Of a stretch of DNA of 64,000 bases, positions 49,776 to 61,212 are shown in pieces (positions within the stretch are counted from its first letter, which is position 1; each line of letters starts with the position of its first letter). The stretch comes from Epiperipatus broadwayi (Eukaryota; Onychophora; Udeonychophora; Euonychophora; Peripatidae): the NCBI GenBank assembly GCA_028023455.1, contig JAQFVV010000020.1:6555092-6619091 (forward strand), given 5' to 3'. Made by a program: the position numbers and the translations under genes. The notes below the pieces were generated by a model. It was not told the origin of the DNA. It made no database searches and was given only the letters and a program-made list of their open reading frames with translations.

Positions 49776-50850
49776 TATACTTAAAAAATACATTTTTAAA
49801 AAATACTTAAAAAAAGAACAACAAATTGTTTTTATCTTTCAAATAAAATTTATTTAAGCATATCATTTAAATAAATATATAACTATAATTTTAATTTGCT
49901 TTTTAAAAGTTATTATTTTTTGATATATATACAAACACACACGAGTATCATGATATATATATATAATGTTTGTCATTCTACCCAGTTTAATGTAGTGACA
50001 TTAGTAACAGAGTTGAGAGCTAAGTAATTCTGCATTGATTCTCAGTTTGACTAATATATTGTGCTCAGCATATCATTTAGGCATTCAAGCATCATATGAT
50101 TTCATAAGAAATATTATATAATGGAGATTGAAAAAACGAAATAATTTTGAGACATGGTACAATATAAAGCATATGTTGCTTAAATTTTATTATCCAACTT
50201 TCATGCACAAATGAACAAAATGTGTTTGGTTTTATAAATAAATAAAAATATTTTTATTTATGACTAGTATATAGAAATACAATATTAAAAAGTATATGCC
50301 ACACAAAAAGTTATTTTTCTTATAATTTATAATAGTATATGTTTTTTTCAAAAAATATTAAAAAAATCTTATTTTTCTAATTAAATTTAATTATTTATAA
50401 AGTTGAAAATTTTTTACACAATTATTTTTAATTAATTATGATATTCTTTTGTATAAAAAGTATTTATTTTATTCACATATAAAATATTAATTAAAAATTA
50501 TCTTTGATTTAGATAAAATAATAGAAACTAAGAAGAAAACAAATATTTCATCAATTGTGCACCAGGTGGGGGTGGTTAGTATCTTCTTTCTTTTAGTCTA
50601 GCAATTTGAATCTTTTAGAAGTGAATAGAAATATATATGTTGTTTTTATGAATACTGATTTTATTCTATTTCAGAACAAGCCTTTGCCAAAAGAAAATAA
50701 CAGAAGAGATTTTAATGTTTTTTCATTCTTTTTTAATCCTCTAGCTAAGAATTTTTTTAAATCTACTTTTTATTCATATTACAATTTCGTAATTTTTCAT
50801 AACCTTCCCGGCAGTCTTTCATAATGAATTTTTAAATTTGAAAGGATTAT
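49776..50850. other. No gene seen
   Basis: Very AT-rich. The 72-codon plus frame at 50606-50824 is Phe/Asn-rich with no recognised domain. Confidence 0.45.
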
Positions 50851-51790
50851 TATGTATCACAGAAACTACAACTTCCAATCACGGACTAATCATGGCATGG
50901 AAGCATTATGTACAATCAAAACAACAACTTTAAGTCACTGACCAGTCATTTCTTTCAATAACTACATATCATCAAAATAATATTTTCCAGACGCTGAACA
51001 ATCATTGCATTGATTCAGCAATATTTTACAATCAGTGACCAATAATTAATTATAGTAAAACATTTTATATTACAGAAATAGCATTATTCAGTTCTTGACC
51101 AATCATTCATTGCGTTGAATCACTTTGTATCATTAAAGCAATATTTTCCAATCAATAATAAATCATTGATTTAAAGCATTAGGTATTAAGAAAATAACAT
51201 CACAGAAATAATGTCTTCCAGATACTCACCATCCATTGTACTGAATCAGCATATATTACTTAAACAATATCTTTCAATTATTGACCAAACACTGCATGGA
51301 AGACCTATACACTAGAGAAATAACATCTCCCAGTCATTAACTATTCATTTTGTATCACTGAAAAAATATCTTTTTGTCACTGACCAATTACAGCATTGAA
51401 TCAATATGCATAATTGAGCCAACATTTTCTGATTATGGATCCAGTGTTGCATGGAAGCACTATGTGATAAGAAAACAATATAGTATTAATCACATGTATT
51501 ACTGAAACAATACATTCCCTTCATTAATCAATCATTGCAAAGACCTTTACATCTCAATGCAAAAACACCCTTAATCATTAACTATCATTACATTGAAGCA
51601 TTATTGATATAGAAACATTTTACAGACATAATGCCATTAAATCATTATGCCCACTTATAAAAACACTGATTAAACACTGCATTGACTCAATATAAATTAC
51701 AAAAATAATGTTTTTGAATCATCACATTGAGGTATTATGTATCATAGAAACAGTATCTTCCAGACACTAACTAATTATTGCTTTGAATCA
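50851..51790 (+). repeat. Degenerate ~56 bp minisatellite
   Basis: Units with the shape 'tatgtatcacagaaac', 'ttccaatcac', 'gaccaatcattgcattgaag' recur about every 56-57 bases (for example 50851, 50907, 50964), giving roughly 16 strongly diverged copies. Indels and substitutions are frequent, so the array is old. Non-coding. Confidence 0.7.
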
Positions 51791-51867
51791 TTGGAAAAAA
51801 TAAATAATTATATATATATGAAAAACAAAAAAAAACACAAGTTAAAAAACTTGCTAATGCTTGTATT

Positions 51868-52059
51868 TATGATAACAGATGGCGTTCTACCAAAAACACC
51901 GTCAAGCGTAGTTTTGTGTTTACATAAACGTCAGAGCGAGCATTCACTATCTCTAACTTTAATTCCACTTTCAGATCATGATTTCAAGCTATTTGCTATC
52001 GTCTTTCACTGAAAACTACACTTGACAGTGTTTTTGGTAGATCGCCATCTGTTATCATA
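51868..52059. mobile_element. MITE with ~48 bp terminal inverted repeats
   Basis: TATGATAACAGATGGCG at 51868 is mirrored by CGCCATCTGTTATCATA ending at 52059. The arms continue through 'accaaaaacaccgtcaag' and 'cttgacagtgtttttggt'. TA at both ends is consistent with a Tc1/mariner-type TA target, but the flanks are AT-rich. About 95 bases of non-coding DNA lie between the arms. No transposase. Confidence 0.75.
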
Positions 52060-52429
52060 TATATATAATTAAGTTCCAACCAGTAACCACCTAAACATTC
52101 ACAGTAAAATCTAGTAATCCATAGTTCTCACTTTAATCTCTATACAAGTATCTACCAAACCCAAATGGTTAGAATTTTCATGTAGAAAATTTATATAATA
52201 TTTATAAAATAATACTCTTCATATATGCTTACTATAAAGATCCTTCAAAATTTAGACTTTCTAAAAGTCATTTTAATTAACTTGCAAATAAAGCGAATAT
52301 GTATATATAAAATACAAAAGATGTTGAATGAATGCAAAGATCATATTGTAAATTGCTTTAATAAATGAATACATATTTTTCCATAGCAATACAAAAGGTT
52401 TAATATGTAAACAATCATTATTATTTTCA
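52060..52429. other. No gene seen
   Basis: AT-rich. Nothing recognised. Confidence 0.4.
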
Positions 52430-53085
52430 ATCATTATTGATCTAGTGCAGAATGAAAATCAATCCAAGTTGGAATACAATTTCTCCAAATCAGAGTCATT
52501 CTTCCATACTATTCCAACAAACTCCGTAGCTCTTCCATCTATTGCTAATGTGATTTCTTTCTAAGTCTTTTACAATCTTTTTGGAAAAACAGTTTAAGAT
52601 TTTACCTGCCTACATACTGTAATCTATTTTAACAATATATGCAATCCAATTCTATTTGTCATTTAATTTTTTTTTCTAACATCAATTATTCCTGCCATTA
52701 TGCTTTACACCCATGTAATTTGTTTTCAATCCCCTTTTGCTACTCCCGCCATAATCTCCACCCTTCTTTGTGTACTTAGAAGTTGCTGTATTATTTTTCT
52801 TTTAAGCATCCAGGTTTCATACCTATATATAAAACTTGGCAATATATTATTGAAAACTTTCCTTTTCAATTACAAAGGCATATGTTTATTTAATATTAGG
52901 TTATTTCTATATAAAGCATTCCAAATAAATTTAATTCTATGATTAATTTCATCTATTACGATTTCACCTGTATTGATAATCTGATCAAGGTATTTGTAAT
53001 TATTAACTGTTTTAAATTTATAATTATAATTCTTTATTTCATTTTTTCTTCAAAAAATCATTGAACATTAGTCGTTCTAGCATTT
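52430..53085 (-). pseudogene. RTE-type LINE RT carboxy-terminal half, decayed
   Basis: Minus-strand pieces, from about 52990 downward: EINHRIKFIWNALYRNN, KHMPL.LKRKVFNN, ETWMLKRK and AKGIENKLHG in various frames. These are the 'EI..RI..GW.AFYRNN / K..L.LKRKVFN / YG.ETW.L' blocks after the RT catalytic site in RTE/CFDP2-like LINEs. The last part (about 52600-52440) has AIDGRATEFV. The reading frame shifts repeatedly and several stops are present. Same LINE group as 8080 and 8872 but opposite strand and a longer 3' portion. It directly abuts a family B array. Confidence 0.7.
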
Positions 53086-53087
53086 AT

Positions 53088-54295
53088 TTTTAGTCTTTGG
53101 TTCTTTAGTAATGATAGCCACCACTATCCTATTAGAGGATTGGTTTTAAGCCAATAAACATCACATGATTACCATTTCTTATACTTGCTCTTAACTGTTA
53201 TTAAAACAGGCAAAACTCTCTATATGTATTGCCACTCAGTGCAAGCCAGAGTAATCAATGGATGCCAGAAGGCTTGTGCATAAAATCCCCATCAAGTGCC
53301 TACTCATCCAATATCCCCAGACTAGTGTCTGGATTGTGGCCTTTATCAGTGAGGAGCCTTGGATCTGAGAGTACTGCACCTAGATCTTAGGGTCTAATGC
53401 AACCATCCAGCAGCCACCTTTTATCTCTACTTAACTACAAAACTATAATACTTAAATTGAAAGCACTATAATATTTTCAATCCAAGCTCATCAGCTTATA
53501 TAGTCATATAGGTCTGAACTCAGTTCAGTAACTATACTTTTTGGTGTCTTTGGTTCTTTAATAACAATAGCCACCATTATCCTATTAGGCAAGATTGGTT
53601 TTAAACCACTAAACATCACATGATTACCATTTCTTATGCTTGCTCTTAACTGTTATTAAAATAGGTAAAACTCTATCTATATATATTGCCACTCAAACCA
53701 GAAATTAGTCTGGGGATAGTGGATGAATAGGTACTAGATGGGAATTTTATGCACAAGCCTTCTGGCATCCATTGATTACTCTGGCTTGCACTGAGTGGCA
53801 ATACATATAGAGAGTTTTGCCTGTTTTAATAACAGTTAAGAGCAAGCATAAGAAATGGTGATCATGTGATGCTAATTGGCTTAAAATCAATCTTGCCTAA
53901 TAGGATAGTGGTGTCTATAATCATTAAAGAACCAAAGATACCAAAATGAAAAAGGTACTGAACTGAGTTCAGACCTATATGACTATATAAGCTGATGAGT
54001 TTGGATTGATAATATTATAATATTTTCAATTTAAATCTTGTAGTTTTGTAGTTAAGTAAAGATAAAAGGTGGCTGCTGGAGGGTTGCATTAAATCCTAAG
54101 ATCTAGGTGCAGTGCTCTCAGATCCAAGGCTCCTCACTGACAAAGGCCACAAGCCAGAAACTATTCTGGGGATATTGGATGAGTAGGCATTACATGAGGA
54201 TTTTATGTACAAGCCTTCTGGCATCCATTGATTACCCTGGCTTGCACTGAGTGGCAATATGTATAGAGAGTTTTGCCTGTTTTAATAGCCTTGAG
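53088..54295. repeat. Nested family B palindrome
   Basis: The inner hairpin 53612-53876 ('aaacatcacatgattacc' against 'ggtgatcatgtgatgct') is enclosed by outer arms 53090-53600 and 53890-54290 carrying the extended family B body in opposite orientation ('cagcagccaccttttatctc' against 'agataaaaggtggctgctgg'). 53155-53230 is a further end copy. Overall symmetry is around 53700. Non-coding. Confidence 0.75.
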
Positions 54296-57240
54296 AGTGA
54301 CAAATAGGTTTTGAGTGACTGATTGAGCACCTTTATTGTAATACATAATTTAAAAATAAAATGGTTTACTTATTATTACTTTATTTTTGATAACAAAATG
54401 TATACTAACAGAGAATGGTTTAAATTACATAAAAATTTCCAAAATATTTTTCAGAAATATCTTTATGAAAATGGCATAAATCCAAATGCACAAAAAATGT
54501 AGTTATTATTGGGTATATATAAATAAAAATATATAGTATTGATAGTATTCTTTCTCTTTGTTACATAATAATTTTATTTTTAGCTTCTAAACAATTAATT
54601 TCACAGGGAAATAATATGAAGAAAAAAAAAACAGTTATAATTTAAAATCTTTTTAAATCCAAAATTCTAAGACCAATGACAAATAAGTTATTTTTAGAGC
54701 TTTTAAATTTGTAATATGCTGCTTAAAAACTCGGTGTGATCTAAATAATTTCTCCATGAGTAATCGAATAGTTTAATTGCTTTGATGTCATATAATGTTC
54801 AATCATCAGAAAGAACAGACTGAGCTCTAATCTAGAAACATTTTGTTCTTATGTTCATTGTTCTTCCACACTATTAAACCAGAAAAGGAATAGATGTTTT
54901 AAGACATAAATTAATCTTTGATTCCATTATTTGTTTATATATTCTAGGACATAAATTAATCTACAATTCCATTTTTCGTTTATATATTCTTATTATACAT
55001 ACAAAATTTTAAGCTATTAAGAGCAATATTTTCACTTAAAAAGAAGGTATTGTTTCATTTCAGTTAAAAATTTATGAATGATACTCACTGTTATATAATT
55101 GGAATAAGTTGAGAAGTATATGAAATACTAGTATCCATTTATTATTCAAGTTTACAATAGATGGCTCTAGAGTACCATGAAGAGAACTATTTTTGGAATC
55201 ATGTGAGTAAACATATAAGAAAGACATGTGTTATAGTTGTAAAATGGCCTTCATAAAACAAAATTTTTAACATGAAATAACATTTATAATTAATGAAGAT
55301 GTTTGATACTTAATAAGGTTCAAACATAACTAAATTATTTCACCATTATCATTAATAATCACTTGTGAAAATAAAATTGAGAAAAACCAACTTAAAAGTA
55401 AGTTTTGTAATTTCATATTAACCAATCTATAAAATATAAATATATCCACATTGATTTCAAAGCATTTTTGATATTTTATGATGTTGTCTTTTAATTTCTT
55501 TCAATACAATTTTTTTTCTCAAAAACTTCATTAGATTTTCTAATTCTATATGTCTTTCCAAAAATACTTTAAACATTACACTTCTATAGAATAACATAAA
55601 GATACTCTTTATCACATTAAAAGGAGTAGCCTCATCCTAAATCATGCTCAAATTCACAAAATATTTTTCAAGAAGCTTAATATTCAGTCAATTCCTAACC
55701 AATCTAGCAAAATTATGCTCTTACAATTGTATATTTAATATTATCAGGCCCAACAAGCTGAAAAGCATTCCAATTGGTTTTAGGATCTTGCCAGCATATT
55801 TTAGTTGTCGTACAATAAAATTTTCCAGTGACTTTATATTGTAACACGTAGAATTATAATTCATCAGGTTCTGAACACCTGTGTTCTATATAGTATGGTG
55901 CAGTGATAGAAACGTGGATTAAGATCCCTAGAAAAAGCTCATTTCTGGTACTTGGACTTTACATATTTTCCTGAGCAAGACATTTTTTAATCATTTTTTT
56001 TATTATAACAGTAAAAAATCCATGATTTTATTTCCTTACAAAGTAATTGGGGAGAATAATTAGCATACATATAACTAATTTTGTTGAAATTGTAATATCA
56101 TTATGATAAAGTAAGCTATTTTTAAACTTATTTAAATGTGTCAGCATATTAAGATTTTACGTGAAAAGTTACCAAAATATTTAAATAGATTGACCCGAGT
56201 TTCTTGAATATTAATAATTAAAAAAAAATCTTTAAAATAAAATAATGTACAAATTTCATCATAAATAGTGATAAAAGTATATGTTTGTTGTAACTGAATG
56301 AAGTAAAATTATTACTCATTATTTGGTTCATAAAATTACCCAACATTCTTTAGAAATTTAATTTGTGAAACAATAAAAAATTAAATTGGCAATTTAATAC
56401 TATTTTAGCATTTTACGGTTAATGATTAATGATATATATATACCAATTGAAACATAAACGAAGCACTTTTAAATTATATTGTTAAACCGTTCATTTCTCA
56501 TTAATAGTTTAGATTTTAACATTCTTTTTTTTTTTACATTAACATTACAGAAATATTAAAATAAATTATTTAATCACTACTGTCTAGATTTTAGTAAAAA
56601 AGAAACACCCGAGAAATTTAGAACTGATAATAAGTTTACCTGTAAAAAAAGAGTCCGATATGTTTAATATTTCCTTGAAATGTACTAGTTTACATGTTTC
56701 CATGACAACTTGTTATAAAATACAGTCCTTACTATTCAGCTTAATCTAAAAAGTTTTGCTGTTCAAAATTAAATAAATGCTGCGCACATAATTGAATTCT
56801 TTTGCATTTAAATTGAAGAATGATATTAAATACAAACAAAAGTAAGGGGGGGAGGGAATCACGTGAAATGTTTATTCAAATATAAACATTAGAAATTATT
56901 CATAAAACATTTGATTTTAACAATTTTATTTATATGTGGATGTAGACAGTAACAGTATTTGATTCAAAATTTTAAAAACCTATGACAATGCACAAAAACC
57001 TATTAAAATAGCTACCTATCTGCTAATCTTTATCTCTCTCTATATATATGCAGATCGGTGGATTTTAAATTTATTTGTGCTTAAAATAAATATATATTTT
57101 GTACAACAAGTTGATACATTTATAAATAGTATCCCACAGTTATTTTAAACAATTGCAACAACAATCACTGAAAACATAATATTGTGTAAAGCTACAATTA
57201 GACATGTATTGAAGTTTCACAAAAAGGAAAGTTAAAACAT
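54296..57240. other. No gene seen
   Basis: Nearly 3 kb of AT-rich DNA without recognised repeats. One 66-codon plus frame (55644-55844) has no domain. G-rich patch at 56846-56855. This is one of the longest stretches free of identifiable transposons, so it may be intron or older intergenic DNA. Confidence 0.45.
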
Positions 57241-57690
57241 AACATGATCACCATCTCTTATACTAGCACATAATTGTTATTAAACAAGGCAAAACTCTCC
57301 ATACAGTAGTACCATCCTGTGCCAATCAGAGTAATCAGTGGATGCCAGAAGGTTTGTGCTTAAAATCCCTATCTAATGCCTACTCATCCAATATCCCCAG
57401 ACTAGTTTCTGGCTTGAGGCCTTCATTAGTGAATTTCATTCTCATAGTTTTGTAGTTAAGTAGAGATAAAAGGTGTTTGCTGGAGGGTTGGATTAGATCC
57501 TAAGATCTAGGTGCAGTGCTCTCACATCCAAAGCTCCTCACTGATGAAGGCCACAAACCAGAAACTAGTCTGGGGATATTGGATGAGTAGGCATTAGATA
57601 GGGATTTTATGCACAAGCCTTTTGGCATCAATTGATTACTCTGGTTGGCACAGGGTGGGACTACCGTATGGAGAGTTTTGCCTTGTTTAA
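57241..57690. repeat. Family B palindrome with well-kept hammerhead-like core
   Basis: The left arm from 'aacatgatcaccatctct' is mirrored through 'agtctggggatattggat' and 'actaccgtatggagagtttt'. The core is CTGATGA (57541-57547), AGGCCACAAACCA, GAAAC (57561-57565), then TAGTCTGGGG. Less decayed than most family B copies. Confidence 0.75.
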
Positions 57691-58071
57691 AAAGGAAAGT
57701 TACAGAAAGTTAAAAAACATCAAAAGATATCAATTAAAGTGACTAAAGGAATAGCATACAGCCATACATAGAATTATTTATAGCTTGAAAATTGTTTTGT
57801 GTAGTAATTATAAACCTCATTATTAGCTCTTATTTTCTTTCTTTTATTAAACTAAAGTCAGAATGGGATTATCCATTTTTGAGTGGTTGCTAATGTAATG
57901 TAAAAAAAGCCAAATATATGTTATTAATCATGCTTTCCTGAAGGATTGGGATGGTGATATTTGGTTATTTAGTTGTATTTATATATTTGGACTATTTCCA
58001 TCATCTAATATTAAGTATCGAATGTCTTTAGAAAAATTGAACTTTTTAAACATTTTTTCAATTACATTCAA
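57691..58071. other. No gene seen
   Basis: AT-rich spacer. Confidence 0.4.
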
Positions 58072-58312
58072 CTGTTAGTAATAGCATCCAGATTAACATA
58101 TGCTATAGACCAATATATAAAAATACAACTGTATTATTATTTGTACTAGACACTCCATTTCTTTTGAACACTGAAGGTGCCACTAGGACACTGTTAGTAA
58201 TAGTGCCCAGATTAGTATATGCTATAGTCCAATATATATAAATACAACTGTATTATCATTTGTACAGAACACCCCATTTCTTTTGAACACCAGAGGCACC
58301 ACTAGGCCATTG
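58072..58312 (+). repeat. Tandem duplication, 119 bp unit
   Basis: 'ctgttagtaatag' starts at 58072 and 58191. Both units contain 'atatgctatag', 'aatacaactgtattat' and 'ccatttcttttgaacac', with about 10% difference. Part of the unit occurs near 38000 ('caattgttagtaata'). Confidence 0.8.
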
Positions 58313-59796
58313 TCAACCTAGAAAATTTAATTTTCAGCAATCAAAAAGTTAATGATTATAATGCTGCGAGCTAGACCCAGGAAGAAAAAGAGATCAGACA
58401 ATTGAGAGACAGAATACTGAAACAAACTTCAGCCAAAAATAATTATAAATAATTTTTTTAGTTTTATTAAATTCAATAAAAAAATATTGGTCAAACAAAA
58501 TGTAAAAGTTTGACCTAAATTCCCCAACATTCTTTGTCAGAGAGTGCATAAGAGTATTGTGGCATTAAATCCATTGGCAGATAATTTTGTTTTCTCACCC
58601 AAGCTTTACAAGGATTTATAATTTCTTCCTGCCAGCAATTTATCTAAACAAATTCCACATTCTTGTATGGAAGTCAATGAAGACTGCAGAGCAATATTTC
58701 TCTAAAACCTGGTAAAACACTGGGATATAATGAAGATGCCACACGTCTGCAAACACTCATAAGAAGTCATTACAATTTGACTCTTAATAAAGGTTAACTT
58801 CATACAAGCACAAAGAAAAGATTATGATTTTATGTAAACTGAAATAGGGGGAAATAAAAACTCTATGGTTTAAGAAAAACAGAACAATACAATCAATAAA
58901 TCGCTAGCCAAAAGATTTATGGTCTGCAGGAAATGCAAATCCAGATTGACTAAATTAATTATAATGGAAAATAAGGAACAGGTGAATTGAAAAGAAAACT
59001 ACTAATATCTGCCCAAGCTTTTAATTATAGTTATTAATATAAAAAAAGAAACATTAAGTACAAATTATTAACTCGCCATACATTCTTGGACAAAGTGACA
59101 AAATAAAACATAATCTACAATTTATAGATTTCACAACAAATACATCTAATCAAAAAATATCAAATTTCTTACTCATAGGCCTATATTTCTTTTTATATTA
59201 AACTGAGATTTAAACAAAGAGATCAAAGCCCTGGTTATGATATAAAAATGTTTGTTTACCTTTGAGGTCCTTTGAGGCATAATGTTCTGTCCAGCTGATT
59301 TCTTCCAGTGGTACATGCACAGTTTAGGTCTATCTAGAGTTCATTATGAAGGTTTTGATTTTCATTTATCTGGTTGGGAATATGAAGGCAATCTCTAGGA
59401 TCAGTTCTGGATTATGCTTTTAGGTAATGTTCATGATGATATAATTGTGGAGTTCCATGGCCTATCTTGTAAAGCTTTAAGTATGACATACTTCTAATCT
59501 GGTTCCTCATGTCAGGTTATTTTTATATTATGAACGAATGGTTTCCTTTAGCAGTTGTAAAGCAGCAAATATAAAAATCTCTATCTCTGCAGTTAGCTAA
59601 TATAAAATATTTGCTGACAAAGATAGAATATCTTTCTCTCAGTTGTCTGAAATTAGCAAATAGAAAGTTTTATAATCACAATCAAAAACATGGAGCTTTT
59701 ATATACAATTGTTATCTCCCTCTTAATCTTGATTACAAATTTAACTAGGAATTATTTTTATTGCCTGTTTAATCTTATTTAAAAAGAAAATATAGG
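58313..59796. other. No gene seen
   Basis: Slightly less AT-rich than the surroundings and free of recognised repeats. No convincing exon found by eye. Confidence 0.4.
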
Positions 59797-60139
59797 GGAT
59801 TTTTAAAACTCAGGATTTCAAGCCTTTTCTCTATTCACATATCTCATACTATTGATAGACATGATCACACATGCAGAAAAGATAAATAATCACCAATATA
59901 TGTAGTCTGTGCTAAACCAAAACTCATCAGTTGGTCCAGATTACCATCTTCCATACATATATATATAATCAGTGCTCAGTCTATATTAAGATAGCAAATC
60001 CTTACACTTTAATGGACAGGCTTCAATCTACTCCAACCTCCAACTCTTCAGCCATCTGGTTTGAGTAGGTTGAAGCCTGACCATTAAAGCGTAAGGTTTT
60101 GCTATCTTAATATAGACTGAGTACTGGTTATATATATAT
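59797..60139. repeat. Family A inverted pair interrupted by LTR element
   Basis: The minus copy 59797-60050 runs to 'tactccaacctccaactct'. The plus copy restarts at 60060 ('ttgagtaggttgaagcctga') and proceeds to 'actggttatatatatat', where the LTR-like element begins at 60140. The expected continuation is not seen before the window ends. Confidence 0.75.
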
Positions 60140-61212
60140 TGTGCCAATGCCAAATTGGCACATGTATATAAAATAATTTTGGATAAAAATTATTATCAAA
60201 ATCTTTCGTAAAAGAGTGTGAAATAAAAGTTATAAAAAATCGGAAGTTTCTTTAAATGTAAATGCAGTTTGTTTTCGTGAAAATAAGATTTAAAAATCAG
60301 AGAGTTCTTAAAATTAAAACTTACAATTAAAGAGGAGAGGGGGGGGTTTTGTTTAGAAAAGATAAAACTAAGAGTTTCATAAAAAGTTAAAATTATTAAA
60401 ATATAAAAAAAAAAAGAAAAATCTCTTTTCATTCCAGTTTATTATATGGATTATATTAGTGCGTGCGAATGTAAACAAAAGTATGCATGTAAGAATAATA
60501 TAAAAAAAAAAAAATGAATAAAGAAATGAGATGTATTTTAAAAGAAACACAGTGGTGGACTGCTAATTAAACATATGAAAACAACACATTTTAAAATAGC
60601 TACTACTAATCAAATATTCAATCGGAAAACACGTTGTCATATAATTAATCTAAAGAAATTTCGACAACACGTATTGCCGGAGGATATTAAAACAAAAACA
60701 CGTCGCAGGTATAAATAGACTTTTTTGCGTTTTATCAATTCAGTTGGAGTTTGAAATTCAGTCTAGTTTTACTGTGTCAGTTTACAGAAATGCAGTGCTG
60801 AAAAGCTTTTGGAAATATACGCTTGTGCTCCAGCCTTTTTAGTCCAATAAGATCATCAAAACCTGCCTGAGAAATAATGTCTGGATAACAACACAGAAAC
60901 CCTCCGTCCAAACGTGCGGCTGTCTCCAAGAAGAAACCAACGGATTACCATAAATTCTCTTCCATAAACAAAATCTAACCGGTTAGATACAATCCATCAG
61001 AAGCAGCAGAAGTAGCCACCGACAAGAAAAAAAATCCTAGGTATCTGTTTTATTATTATTTACAAGTAGTAGTCACCACTGTAATCCGTAGATATTGAAG
61101 ATTAACATTGTGTGGACTCTATCACACATAAAAGGAACTATTGATGTGTGTGCGTGAGTTTTCGGATGTTATTAATGCTTTATTATTATTATTGCGAATG
61201 AGAGTTTTTAAA
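60140..61212 (+). repeat. LTR-like direct repeat, left
   Basis: Begins with the short palindrome TGTGCCAAT gccaa ATTGGCACA. Contains TATAAATAG at 60710 and 'cgtccaaacgtgcggctgtc' near 60906. Ends where similarity to the right copy fails ('gcgaatgagagtt'). Confidence 0.75.
60710..60745 (+). promoter_or_regulatory. Core promoter of left LTR-like repeat
   Basis: TATAAATAG at 60710-60718 and TCAGTT (initiator-like) at 60740-60745, about 30 bases apart, the usual TATA-to-start spacing. Conserved at 63224-63259. Confidence 0.65.

Noticed and set aside
50851-51790. CRISPR-like or regularly spaced array.
   Set aside because: Units are contiguous and degenerate with no unique spacers, and the genome is eukaryotic in character.
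51737-52012. 91-codon plus frame spanning the minisatellite end and a MITE.
   Set aside because: Runs across the boundary of two unrelated repeats, so cannot be a conserved gene.
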